A DNA stretch of 64,000 nt, taken from the NCBI GenBank assembly GCA_946621465.1, contig CAMOOO010000001.1:310001-374000 (forward strand), written 5' to 3'. Below, one piece after another: positions 58,156-64,000 of the stretch. Numbering within the stretch: the first letter of the stretch is position 1; each line of letters starts with the position of its first letter. The translations under genes were made by a program, and so were the position numbers. The notes beneath the pieces are model-generated. The model saw only the letters and a list, made by a program, of their open reading frames with translations, was not told the DNA's origin and made no database searches. The stretch comes from an uncultured Clostridia bacterium. GTDB lineage: Bacteria; Bacillota; Clostridia; Christensenellales; DTU072.

Positions 58156-58611
58156 CTATTTATTCAGCGAATCGCAAAATTCATCAAACCAGTTTCCGGA
58201 TTCACTTTCCGTTTCTTCCGCAGGCATTGCTTGAATAGCGTCTTCGTCAACCGCCGACGCATCTGCGCCCGGGATTGCCGTATTGACGTTTGCGTTCACC
58301 AATACAATTAATGCGAGTGCAATAACAATAATGACATAAAATACCAAAAAGATCAATCCCATTTTTTTGATATTGGCGCCATTCTTTACTTTTGCAGCTA
58401 CGCCGGAACGACTGGGTCTGACCCTTTCGGAGCGACGAGACTCCTCATTAAATTCCGTCTCCGTCATGACTTTTCTGTCCGAAGGAGTTGTTCTTTTTAA
58501 CTCGTGAATGAGATATTCGGCATATGGCGAATTCTCTGCAACGGGTTGTTCCTTTTCTCGTTCCATCTTCTGCAAAATAAATTTGTCATAACTAGTCAAT
58601 TCTTTCGTCAT
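58156..58611 (-). CDS. FtsL-position single-pass membrane protein
   Basis: A 151-aa protein between rsmH and the PBP gene, where ftsL normally lies. About 85 charged cytoplasmic residues, one transmembrane helix at about 86-107 (MGLIFLVFYVIIVIALALIV), then an acidic tail of about 44 residues ending in WFDEFCDSLNK. It lacks the leucine-zipper coiled coil of FtsL. Position argues for a divisome role; sequence does not confirm it. Confidence 0.75.
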   Translation of the reverse strand: MTKELTSYDKFILQKMEREKEQPVAENSPYAEYLIHELKRTTPSDRKVMTETEFNEESRRSERVRPSRSGVAAKVKNGANIKKMGLIFLVFYVIIVIALALIVLVNANVNTAIPGADASAVDEDAIQAMPAEETESESGNWFDEFCDSLNK

Positions 58612-58625
58612 AAGTCACTTCCTCC

Positions 58626-59558
58626 TTATATTCTCTCGATAATTCTGAGTTTCGCGCTTTCCGCTCTTTTGTTTTCTGTGTCTTCCGTTTTGCCACATAT
58701 GGGCTTTTTTGTTATTATCTCAACTTCCTTCCGTTTATTGCATACGCAAACGGGAAAAATCCTTTTGTCGCACACGCAATCTTTTTCCAGTTCTTTAAAG
58801 GCATTTTTTACAATTCGATCCTCTAAAGAGTGAAAGGTGATAACGCACATCCTGCCCCCCTTTTTGAGTCGAAGCGCTATCTCCATCAAAAATTCCTGCA
58901 GTCCTCTCAATTCGTTATTGACCTCGATCCGAATCGCCTGGAATACTCTCTTTGCCGGGTTGCCACCGACCATTCTGTCTTTGACAGGATAGCAAGACGC
59001 CACAATCTCGGCAAGCTCTAAAGTGCTTTCTATACTATGCGTCTTTCTGCGGGCAACTATCTTTGCGGCAATCTTTTTCGCATACCGTTCTTCTCCATAC
59101 TCGAAGAAAATGTCCGCGAGCCTCTTTTCGTCGTATTCGTTTACGACCTCGTAGGCACTCAACGATTGTTCGCGATCCATACGCATATCCAAACGCGCCT
59201 CTTTGGTGTAGGAGAACCCTCTTCCGGCGGTATCAATCTGATAAGAGCTGACCCCAAGGTCAAGCAATACACCGTCCAGTTCTCCTACCCCGAGGTCGTC
59301 GAGATGCGACTGAATGTTTTTGTAGTCGTCGTGTACAAAAGTAATTTTGTCAAGGTACCGGCGCAATTTATCTTGCGCATTCTCTATCGCCGCTCCGTCC
59401 AGGTCGTTTGCAATCAACCTGCCCGTAGTCAGTTTCTCCAATATTTTTTCGGCGTGTCCTCCGCCGCCCAGCGTTCCGTCTAAATAGACTCCGTCTGCCT
59501 TGACAAGCAATCCGTCTATGGTCTCCGACAGAAGCACCGGTATGTGACTGTATTCCAT
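58626..59558 (-). CDS. rsmH: 16S rRNA (cytosine1402-N4)-methyltransferase
   Basis: A 310-aa RsmH/MraW. HIPVLLSETIDGL, the SAM-binding YLDGTLGGGGHAEKIL, LLDLGVSSYQID and CVITFHSLEDRIVKNAF are all conserved. Second gene of the division cluster, right after mraZ. Confidence 0.97.
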   Translation of the reverse strand: MEYSHIPVLLSETIDGLLVKADGVYLDGTLGGGGHAEKILEKLTTGRLIANDLDGAAIENAQDKLRRYLDKITFVHDDYKNIQSHLDDLGVGELDGVLLDLGVSSYQIDTAGRGFSYTKEARLDMRMDREQSLSAYEVVNEYDEKRLADIFFEYGEERYAKKIAAKIVARRKTHSIESTLELAEIVASCYPVKDRMVGGNPAKRVFQAIRIEVNNELRGLQEFLMEIALRLKKGGRMCVITFHSLEDRIVKNAFKELEKDCVCDKRIFPVCVCNKRKEVEIITKKPICGKTEDTENKRAESAKLRIIERI

Positions 59559-59559
59559 T

Positions 59560-59988
59560 TTACAGCATTCCGAGCATGATAACCGCGTCGTTGATGTCTT
59601 CTACGTTACTCTCGAAGCGCTCGACGAAGATCTCTTCCGCCCATATTTCTATTCTTTTCTTCGCGCCCAAAAAGATCAACTTCTTGTCCGCTTTCATATA
59701 CTTTTTCAAAGTTGCCGGAAGCACAAACCGTCCCTGGTTGTCCTCCGTCATCGGAAAAACGGTCGCATAAAACTTTCTCAATTTCGTCATGCTTTCCAAA
59801 TCGCCCAGTTTTATTTTCTCTTCAACCGGTGCCAAAAATTCTTCCAGCTGTTCTTCATTCATTAAGAAAGCACACCCTTCCGAACCGCCGCACATAATAA
59901 CGTTGTCCCCGAGCTTCTCTCTGAGCTTGGTGGGGATACGCAATCTGGAACGATCGTCTAAAGTTATACTGTAGCGTCCGGAATACAT
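59560..59988 (-). CDS. mraZ: Transcriptional regulator MraZ
   Basis: A 142-aa AbrB-fold protein with two MraZ repeats (MYSGRYSITLDDRSRLRIPTK; the second ending QGRFVLPATLKKY). It binds direct TGG-type repeats at its own promoter and controls the dcw operon. AGGAG precedes the ATG. Matching 10-bp-phased repeats lie 67 bp upstream. Confidence 0.97.
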   Translation of the reverse strand: MYSGRYSITLDDRSRLRIPTKLREKLGDNVIMCGGSEGCAFLMNEEQLEEFLAPVEEKIKLGDLESMTKLRKFYATVFPMTEDNQGRFVLPATLKKYMKADKKLIFLGAKKRIEIWAEEIFVERFESNVEDINDAVIMLGML

Positions 59989-60036
59989 CCTTTTCTCCTA
60001 TTTGTTTATACCACAGCCTTCGACTATGGTAACTCT

Positions 60037-60064
60037 ATTATAACACCTTTTTTTCCATTTGCAA
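60037..60064 (-). promoter_or_regulatory. Promoter of mraZ and the division cluster
   Basis: Minus strand TTGCAA (60059-60064), 16-nt spacer, TATAAT (60037-60042). The -35 overlaps the MraZ-type repeats. Confidence 0.65.
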
Positions 60065-60077
60065 CCATTTTTTTCCA
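60055..60077 (-). promoter_or_regulatory. MraZ-type operator
   Basis: Minus strand TGG triplets with complement CCA at 60055, 60065 and 60075 are spaced exactly 10 bp. E. coli MraZ binds three TGGGN repeats separated by N5, the same 10-bp period. Overlap with the -35 box predicts autorepression. Confidence 0.6.
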
Positions 60078-60250
60078 CATTTCTAAAAAAAATTTTTTAA
60101 GCAGCAAGATTTATGTCCATTTTTTTGCATTTTCAAAGGTTTTTAACTAAAAATATATGGGAAATTTTTCCCTAATTTTTTTTGACAATAGCCTTCAAAA
60201 TGTCTTTCCAAGGACAAAAAAAGGGTTAAAATGGAAAAATTAACCTTCGG

Positions 60251-60274
60251 CGGGAGAAAAGTGGAAAAAGGTGG
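60251..60274 (+). promoter_or_regulatory. Second 10-bp-phased TGG array
   Basis: CGGGAG at 60251, GTGGAA at 60261 and GTGGAA at 60271 repeat every 10 bp. TGG at 60232 is in the same phase, with one unit (60242) not matching. It mirrors the mraZ operator on the other strand. Confidence 0.45.
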
Positions 60275-60354
60275 AAAATTCTTAAGGAACCGAATCTGCA
60301 CATGGTTTACTACTTTCAAAAACAAAAAATTTTGCCCCAAAATTACTCCCAATG

Positions 60355-60383
60355 TTGATGAAAGAAAAAAATTGTGCTAGAAT
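60355..60383 (+). promoter_or_regulatory. Promoter of the metallophosphoesterase gene, leaderless
   Basis: TTGATG (60355-60360), 17-nt spacer, TAGAAT (60378-60383) preceded by a TGC extended -10. The ATG (60390) begins 6 nt later and has no ribosome binding site. Confidence 0.7.
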
Positions 60384-60389
60384 AAAAAC

Positions 60390-61094
60390 ATGAGAATATT
60401 TGCGATCAGCGACCTACATCTCTCCGGCACAACGAATAAGCCGATGGCAATCTTCGGCGGAAGCTGGGCCGAGGGATATTGGGACAGGGTAAAAAAAGAC
60501 TGGACGGAAAAAGTCGCTCCGGAAGACGTCGTTCTTATCGGCGGCGATATTTCTTGGTCGATGAGCCTTGAAGGAGCGATCCCCGATTTAATGGAGATCG
60601 ACAATCTTCCGGGTAAAAAGATTCTCATCCGGGGCAACCACGACTACTGGTGGGCAAGTTTAAACAAAATGAAGTCTTTACTGCTACGCACAATCACCTT
60701 TTTACAAAACAACGCCACAAAAATCGGTAACTACGTCTTTTGCGGAACAAGGGGCTGGACGGTCCCGGAAGAAGGCGCAGAACAGTCGGAAGAAGATAAA
60801 AAAATATTTTCAAGAGAAATTCTCCGTTTGGAAATGACGCTAAGTGACGGCAGAAAATTATTAAACGAGGGTGATAAAATGATCTGCATGACACACTACC
60901 CCCCCTTTAATGCTCGCTTCGATCACTCGCCTTTTACCGATCTTATGAATAAATACAACGTCGATCTTGCTATATACGGACACTTGCACGGCAATCTTTC
61001 TCGGTATAAAGACATTGTTTACATCGACCGTATACCTTATTTTTTGACTTCTTGCGATTTCTTAAACAATAATATATTAAAAATAGAGATATAA
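60390..61094 (+). CDS. Calcineurin-like metallophosphoesterase
   Basis: A 234-aa dinuclear-metal phosphoesterase. Ordered motifs ISDLHLSG, GGDISWSMSL, IRGNHDYWW, THYPPF and YGHLHG give all metal ligands. No signal peptide, so cytoplasmic; substrate unknown. It stands alone on the plus strand, divergent from mraZ. An AT-only inverted repeat (61107-61116 with 61128-61137) follows it. Confidence 0.92.
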   Translation: MRIFAISDLHLSGTTNKPMAIFGGSWAEGYWDRVKKDWTEKVAPEDVVLIGGDISWSMSLEGAIPDLMEIDNLPGKKILIRGNHDYWWASLNKMKSLLLRTITFLQNNATKIGNYVFCGTRGWTVPEEGAEQSEEDKKIFSREILRLEMTLSDGRKLLNEGDKMICMTHYPPFNARFDHSPFTDLMNKYNVDLAIYGHLHGNLSRYKDIVYIDRIPYFLTSCDFLNNNILKIEI

Positions 61095-61207
61095 CTTTTA
61101 TAATTATTATTATAAATTAAATAAATTTTTATAATAATTTGAATTTTTCTTTATATAGTCTCAATTGCATTTTTTCCGCACTGGCAGAATGCTTTTCTGT
61201 TGCACCG

Positions 61208-61245
61208 AAAAAACCACGGAGCGGCCGACGGTAATTATCGGCCGC
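61208..61245 (-). terminator. Terminator after the Cys-rich gene
   Basis: GCGGCCGA (61221-61228) pairs perfectly with TCGGCCGC (61238-61245); on the minus strand a TTTTTT run follows. Confidence 0.85.
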
Positions 61246-61264
61246 CCAATGACTTTTACCCTGT

Positions 61265-61867
61265 TTACCGCGGAAATACGGGCGCGTTAAATACGTTTCC
61301 GCAGGCTTCTTGCGTATATTCTTGCGCCGGAGGCAGCACAAGGTAGCCGTAGCACGGCACCACGAGGATGACCTCAGCGGTAACTTTTGTAATAATTGTC
61401 ACGCAGGCGTTTGTGGTGACGACGTTTCCACCGGAAATGGTGTTTTGCAGCCCACTCAGAACCGCCGTTCCTTCCACCGTAGGAGCTATCACACCTTCTT
61501 GGGGAACACGCAGGACAATATCCTCGTCAAAGCTGATAGACGACGTCCCGGTAATCAGACCCCCTGCCTGGTCAGTCGCAACAACGGTCACGGGAACTGT
61601 CAACGTATAAGTAACCCTGGAACCGGGCGTACCGGGTATGGGCGTTATCGACAACCCGGAGACCGTGCCGGCCCCCGAACTATTCACGCTGACGATAGAT
61701 ACGGGCGTTTGACCGCCGAAATCTACCGTCATGGTTGTCGATATACTTCTTTGTTGAATACAAGCATCGAAGACTTTTTTGACCTCGATACAGGTCTTTT
61801 CACAGACGTTTCCGTTGGTACTACAGATGGCAGGAGAATTGCAGTTTCTTATAGAACAATTTGACAT
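61265..61867 (-). CDS. Cys-rich hypothetical protein, possible spore-surface component
   Basis: A 200-aa protein from the ATG at 61867 (GGAG 9 nt upstream). N-terminal ~45 residues are Cys-rich (MSNCSIRNCNSPAICSTNG; EKTCIEVKKVFDACIQQR), then a beta-rich Ser/Thr/Val/Gly body and a C-terminal VPCYGYLVLPPAQEY. No signal peptide. A SigE-like -10 lies upstream, so mother-cell expression and deposition on the spore are plausible. Not recognised as a named family with confidence. Confidence 0.75.
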   Translation of the reverse strand: MSNCSIRNCNSPAICSTNGNVCEKTCIEVKKVFDACIQQRSISTTMTVDFGGQTPVSIVSVNSSGAGTVSGLSITPIPGTPGSRVTYTLTVPVTVVATDQAGGLITGTSSISFDEDIVLRVPQEGVIAPTVEGTAVLSGLQNTISGGNVVTTNACVTIITKVTAEVILVVPCYGYLVLPPAQEYTQEACGNVFNAPVFPR

Positions 61868-61897
61868 AAACAAAATCTCCTTTTTATCATCTGTTAC

Positions 61898-61925
61898 ATT
61901 GTATGACGGCAAAAAAAATAATGTG
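61898..61925 (-). promoter_or_regulatory. SigE-like promoter of the Cys-rich gene
   Basis: Minus strand CATACAAT (61898-61905) is an exact match to the SigE -10 CATACAnT. CACATTAT (61918-61925), 12 nt upstream, is a fair -35. No sigma-A hexamers are apparent here. Confidence 0.45.
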
Positions 61926-62095
61926 AAAGCAAGATAGCACCTCAAAATGATTATTTATTAATCAAAAGTAATAACATTGACAAAAGTAGTTATTTATCGA
62001 CAAAAATAAACTTTATTTTATTGGGAAAAATTCGTTCATTTATCGAATTAACATGTACAGCCACCAATAAGGCACATATGAAAGGAGGGAAATAC

Positions 62096-62887
62096 ATGAC
62101 AGAGAAAATTCTTTTACCGCCGAAAAAATACAATGAATTACTAAAGAACGTACCATCACGAGCGCGCGTTATCTATGAAGCAATCCTGATCCTATCACTT
62201 GAAAAAGGATACTGCTACGCATCAAATAAATATTTTGCGGAGTATTATGGGATCCACAGGCAGACGGTCTGGCGAAACTTAAAATTCCTATTGGATAAAG
62301 GCATGATCGAACAATTCTCACCGCCCGATTGTCGCAATAAATCCTTTCGCGCGCTCGCGCCAATCTATTATATCGACAACAAACGAAAAAAGATATGTAC
62401 CGAAAACGGTACATCGAATATTTTTTTCTTACGCACCGAAAACGGTACATCAGTAAAAAATAACTTATGTACCGGAAACAGTACATTGTCCGATAAAACC
62501 AATCAACCCAAACAAAACGATGATGCTTCTTTTCGCAATGAACCATGCAATGAAAAAATCAACGAAAACGGGTCCTTTAACCAGGTAACAAAATCGTTAC
62601 AGACAGGTAACACTATCGTTACTTCTTGCACTACAAAAACGTTACGGACAGGTAACGGTTTTGTTACAAAGGACGTAACAAAAAAGTTACAAACAGGTAA
62701 CAAAAATGTAGCATTAGATACTAATAAAGATATAATAACGGATTTAAATGAGGATAAAGGAAGGATGATACCGAAACGAATTTATCGCTCTCGCGTTCCC
62801 CTTTCGGTTGATATTTTTGATCAAAACGGCATGCCGATCACGCTACCAAACCCATACAAAGACAAGGAGGATGGATATCATGAATAA
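62096..62887 (+). CDS. Winged-helix replication-initiator-like protein with internal DNA repeat arrays
   Basis: A 263-aa protein; AAAGGAGGG lies 5 nt before the ATG at 62096, preferred over an upstream frame. Residues 1-95 hold a winged helix-turn-helix (SRARVIYEAILILS; ASNKYFAEYYGIHRQTVWRNLKFLLDKGMI), like phage O-type or DnaD-type initiators. About 100-205 form a low-complexity Asn/Thr-rich linker encoded by two repeat arrays (62396-62485 and 62585-62701). The C-terminus is basic then polar. The stop overlaps the DnaC-like loader gene by 8 nt, so the two work together. One of few plus-strand genes; no integrase or structural phage gene is nearby. Confidence 0.8.
   Translation: MTEKILLPPKKYNELLKNVPSRARVIYEAILILSLEKGYCYASNKYFAEYYGIHRQTVWRNLKFLLDKGMIEQFSPPDCRNKSFRALAPIYYIDNKRKKICTENGTSNIFFLRTENGTSVKNNLCTGNSTLSDKTNQPKQNDDASFRNEPCNEKINENGSFNQVTKSLQTGNTIVTSCTTKTLRTGNGFVTKDVTKKLQTGNKNVALDTNKDIITDLNEDKGRMIPKRIYRSRVPLSVDIFDQNGMPITLPNPYKDKEDGYHE
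62396..62485. repeat. Three 18-bp palindromes at 36-bp intervals
   Basis: TGTACCGAAAACGGTACA at 62396-62413, a copy with the left arm CGCACC at 62432-62449, and a copy reading TGTACCGGAAACAGTACA at 62468-62485. The GTAC halves are 12 bp apart within each palindrome. They are read in the same codon phase (CTENGT), but the 6-codon spacers are unrelated. Likely protein-binding sites. Confidence 0.75.
62585..62701. repeat. Phased GTAAC/GTTAC array (iteron-like)
   Basis: GTAAC at 62585, 62607, 62652, 62675, 62697 and its complement GTTAC at 62596, 62618, 62641, 62663, 62686. Steps are 11 bp, except one 12-bp and one 23-bp step. The pentamers fall in all three codon phases, so the regularity is at the DNA level. 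An AT-rich stretch (62702-62760) follows. Confidence 0.8.
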
Positions 62888-63749
62888 TAATCTTAGCCCT
62901 TTTGAACAGGCACTCGGAAAAATATTGGATAAAGTCGGACAAATGGTCCCGGGAGAAAATGAATACTTAAAAGACGGCATCCCCTTTTGCAAAAAATGTA
63001 ACACCGCAAAAGCAGTCGTCGTAGATAAAGCACAGGGCTTAGTCATGCATTCTCTTTGCAAATGCGAAAGAGAACGTCGAGCGGAGGAAAAACGCAGACA
63101 GGCAGAGGACGATCGACGGAAGCAAGTTGAGTTTCTTAGGCGCAACAGTATGCTTGGCGAATTCTTCCTCGGTTGCACCTTTTCCGGACTTACCATCACT
63201 AAGTACAATCAATCCGCCGTAGAAATGGCGCGTAAATACTGCTTTCATGCCGACGAAATGCTTCGCAACGGTTACGGGATATACATATACGGTGATTGCG
63301 GCGCGGGCAAAACCACTTTAGCTGCCTGTATAGCAAACCGCCTTACCGAACAGTGCCATACAGTATGGTTCACCAGCCTGATAGAAATAATCAATTCCGT
63401 CAAGTCCACTTTTGACACCGGGAGACCTACTTCTTATTACGACAAAATAACGCAGGTGGATTTTCTGTTCTTGGACGATATCGGCACCGAAGGAATGAAG
63501 AAAGACGATAATAGCTGGATCCAGTCTACCGTCTTTGATATAATCAACCGTCGCTACAACGCAAAAAAGCCCGTTATTTTCACCGGAAACTATTCCGTAG
63601 AGAGTTTATCCGCAAAAGCTAATTTTGCCCAAAGAACAGCCCAAAGGATCTCTGAAATGGGAACGCTCAGCCTCTACCTCGGACATATCAATATGCGACT
63701 CATTTCCGAAGAAACAAACAAGTCGGAAATAAAGAAAATACTCGAATAA
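62880..63749 (+). CDS. DnaC/DnaI-like helicase-loader ATPase
   Basis: A 289-aa AAA+ protein of the DnaC/IstB family. The ATG at 62880 has AAGGAGG 9 nt upstream; an ATG at 62871 is too close to it. A Cys-pair region (FCKKCN...SLCKCERE) near residues 38-65 resembles the zinc-binding N-part of Gram-positive DnaC/DnaI, followed by a charged helix, Walker A GDCGAGKTT near 138, Walker B FLFLDDIG near 197 and a sensor-I VIFTGN. Predicted to load the replicative helicase at an origin marked by the upstream initiator. Confidence 0.88.
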   Translation: MNNNLSPFEQALGKILDKVGQMVPGENEYLKDGIPFCKKCNTAKAVVVDKAQGLVMHSLCKCERERRAEEKRRQAEDDRRKQVEFLRRNSMLGEFFLGCTFSGLTITKYNQSAVEMARKYCFHADEMLRNGYGIYIYGDCGAGKTTLAACIANRLTEQCHTVWFTSLIEIINSVKSTFDTGRPTSYYDKITQVDFLFLDDIGTEGMKKDDNSWIQSTVFDIINRRYNAKKPVIFTGNYSVESLSAKANFAQRTAQRISEMGTLSLYLGHINMRLISEETNKSEIKKILE

Positions 63750-63777
63750 AAAAATGAAAATCTATTAAAAAACGCAA

Positions 63778-64000
63778 CTACACGATAACGTCTTCGATCC
63801 GCTTACAGATCTCATCCGCACCCTGTCTTGATTGTGCGGAACAAAGATAAACGTTATCGACGCCTACACCCAATTCCGATGCAATGGCCTGGCGACGTTT
63901 GGATTGTTCCGAACGAGAAATCTTGTCACACTTAGTCGCAATAAGGGTAAAAGGAATACGATAATAATACAGATAATTAAGCATCTGTTTATCTTCTTCC
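63778..64000 (-). CDS. engB: GTP-binding protein EngB (YsxC), 5'-truncated by window edge
   Basis: C-terminal 73 residues of an EngB ribosome-assembly GTPase; the frame is open to the window edge. EDKQMLNYLYYYRIPF is followed by the G4 motif ATKCDKISRS and the G5-like CSAQSRQGADEI. The N-terminal G1-G3 motifs lie outside the window. It converges on the DnaC-like gene with a 28-nt gap. Confidence 0.9.
   Translation of the reverse strand, partial: EEDKQMLNYLYYYRIPFTLIATKCDKISRSEQSKRRQAIASELGVGVDNVYLCSAQSRQGADEICKRIEDVIV

Larger units (their letters stand above)
59989..60389. other. 401-bp regulatory gap between mraZ and the metallophosphoesterase
   Basis: Divergent intergenic region, very AT-rich. 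It holds the mraZ promoter and operator (60037-60077), a second TGG array on the plus strand (60232-60274) and the metallophosphoesterase promoter (60355-60383). Short ORFs inside it are not convincing as genes. Confidence 0.6.

Noticed and set aside
61129..61341. A 70-codon minus-strand frame overlapping the end of the Cys-rich gene
   Set aside because: It runs through the terminator hairpin and lacks a ribosome binding site.
61310..61864. A 184-codon frame antisense to the Cys-rich gene
   Set aside because: The minus-strand gene has a start with ribosome binding site, promoter and terminator; the antisense frame has none.
62396..62701. CRISPR array
   Set aside because: Repeats are only 5 or 18 bp, lie inside a translated gene, have no unique 30-bp spacers and no cas genes nearby.
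1..64000. tRNA or rRNA genes and insertion sequences
   Set aside because: None was recognised by eye: no tRNA cloverleaf ends, no 16S/23S cores and no transposase motifs; only RNase P RNA was found among structural RNAs.

Overview
The window is a contiguous piece of a low-GC, endospore-forming Bacillota (Clostridia-type) chromosome. It carries yunB, ylmC, spoIIGA, sigE, sigG and sigK, a MurE with a DNSR variant of the meso-DAP-ligase motif, AGGAGG-type ribosome binding sites, and the classic rpsB-tsf-pyrH-frr-uppS-cdsA-dxr-rseP-ispG-(polC)-rimP-nusA-infB gene order. Species cannot be named from the sequence; an uncultured gut-type Clostridia lineage is an inference. Nearly all genes are on the minus strand. 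Exceptions are clpB, a LUD/GDPD pair, rnpB, a metallophosphoesterase and a replication-initiator/helicase-loader pair.

Layout: 1-7.1 kb holds ffh (cut by the edge), ylxM, divergent clpB with a CIRCE-like operator, hemW and lepA. 7.2-8.7 kb holds a LUD protein, a glycerophosphodiesterase and a possible 35-aa membrane peptide. 8.8-20.6 kb holds rpsO-pnp and the long rimP-nusA-ylxR-ylxQ-infB-rbfA-nrnA-truB-ribF-endoIV-like-yunB operon. 20.6-30.4 kb holds a PolC-like protein reduced to its N-terminal, OB and proofreading domains, then ispG, rseP, dxr, cdsA, uppS, frr, pyrH, tsf, rpsB and a DUF1292 gene. 30.4-34.6 kb holds ruvX, an ABC exporter and rarA. 34.6-41.9 kb is one 7.2-kb gene for a cyclic beta-1,2-glucan synthase-type protein. 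RNase P RNA follows, then the sporulation/division block: sigK, rluA-type, nrdR, ylmC, sigG, sigE, spoIIGA, ftsZ, a degenerate FtsA-like gene, ftsQ, murA, ftsW, murD, mraY, murE, an FtsI/SpoVD-type PBP, an FtsL-position protein, rsmH and mraZ. The right end holds a metallophosphoesterase, a Cys-rich probable spore protein, the replication pair and partial engB.

The most unusual items are these. (1) The winged-helix initiator-like gene at 62.1-62.9 kb contains two phased DNA repeat arrays in its coding sequence: three 18-bp palindromes every 36 bp, and ten GTAAC/GTTAC pentamers mostly every 11 bp in all three codon phases. A short AT-rich stretch and a DnaC-like loader follow, as in phage lambda O/ori/P. 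(2) The polC locus encodes only an NTD-OB-DEDDh exonuclease with no PHP or polymerase. (3) The ftsA position holds a protein with FtsA-like layout but eroded ATP-binding motifs, beside an ftsL-position protein without a coiled coil. (4) Several genes (rarA, sigK, ftsA-like, metallophosphoesterase, LUD) have a -10 box 6-9 nt before the ATG and no ribosome binding site, which predicts leaderless mRNAs. (5) Ten-bp-phased TGG repeats flank the mraZ promoter. All functional statements are read from sequence and family knowledge; no searches were run.
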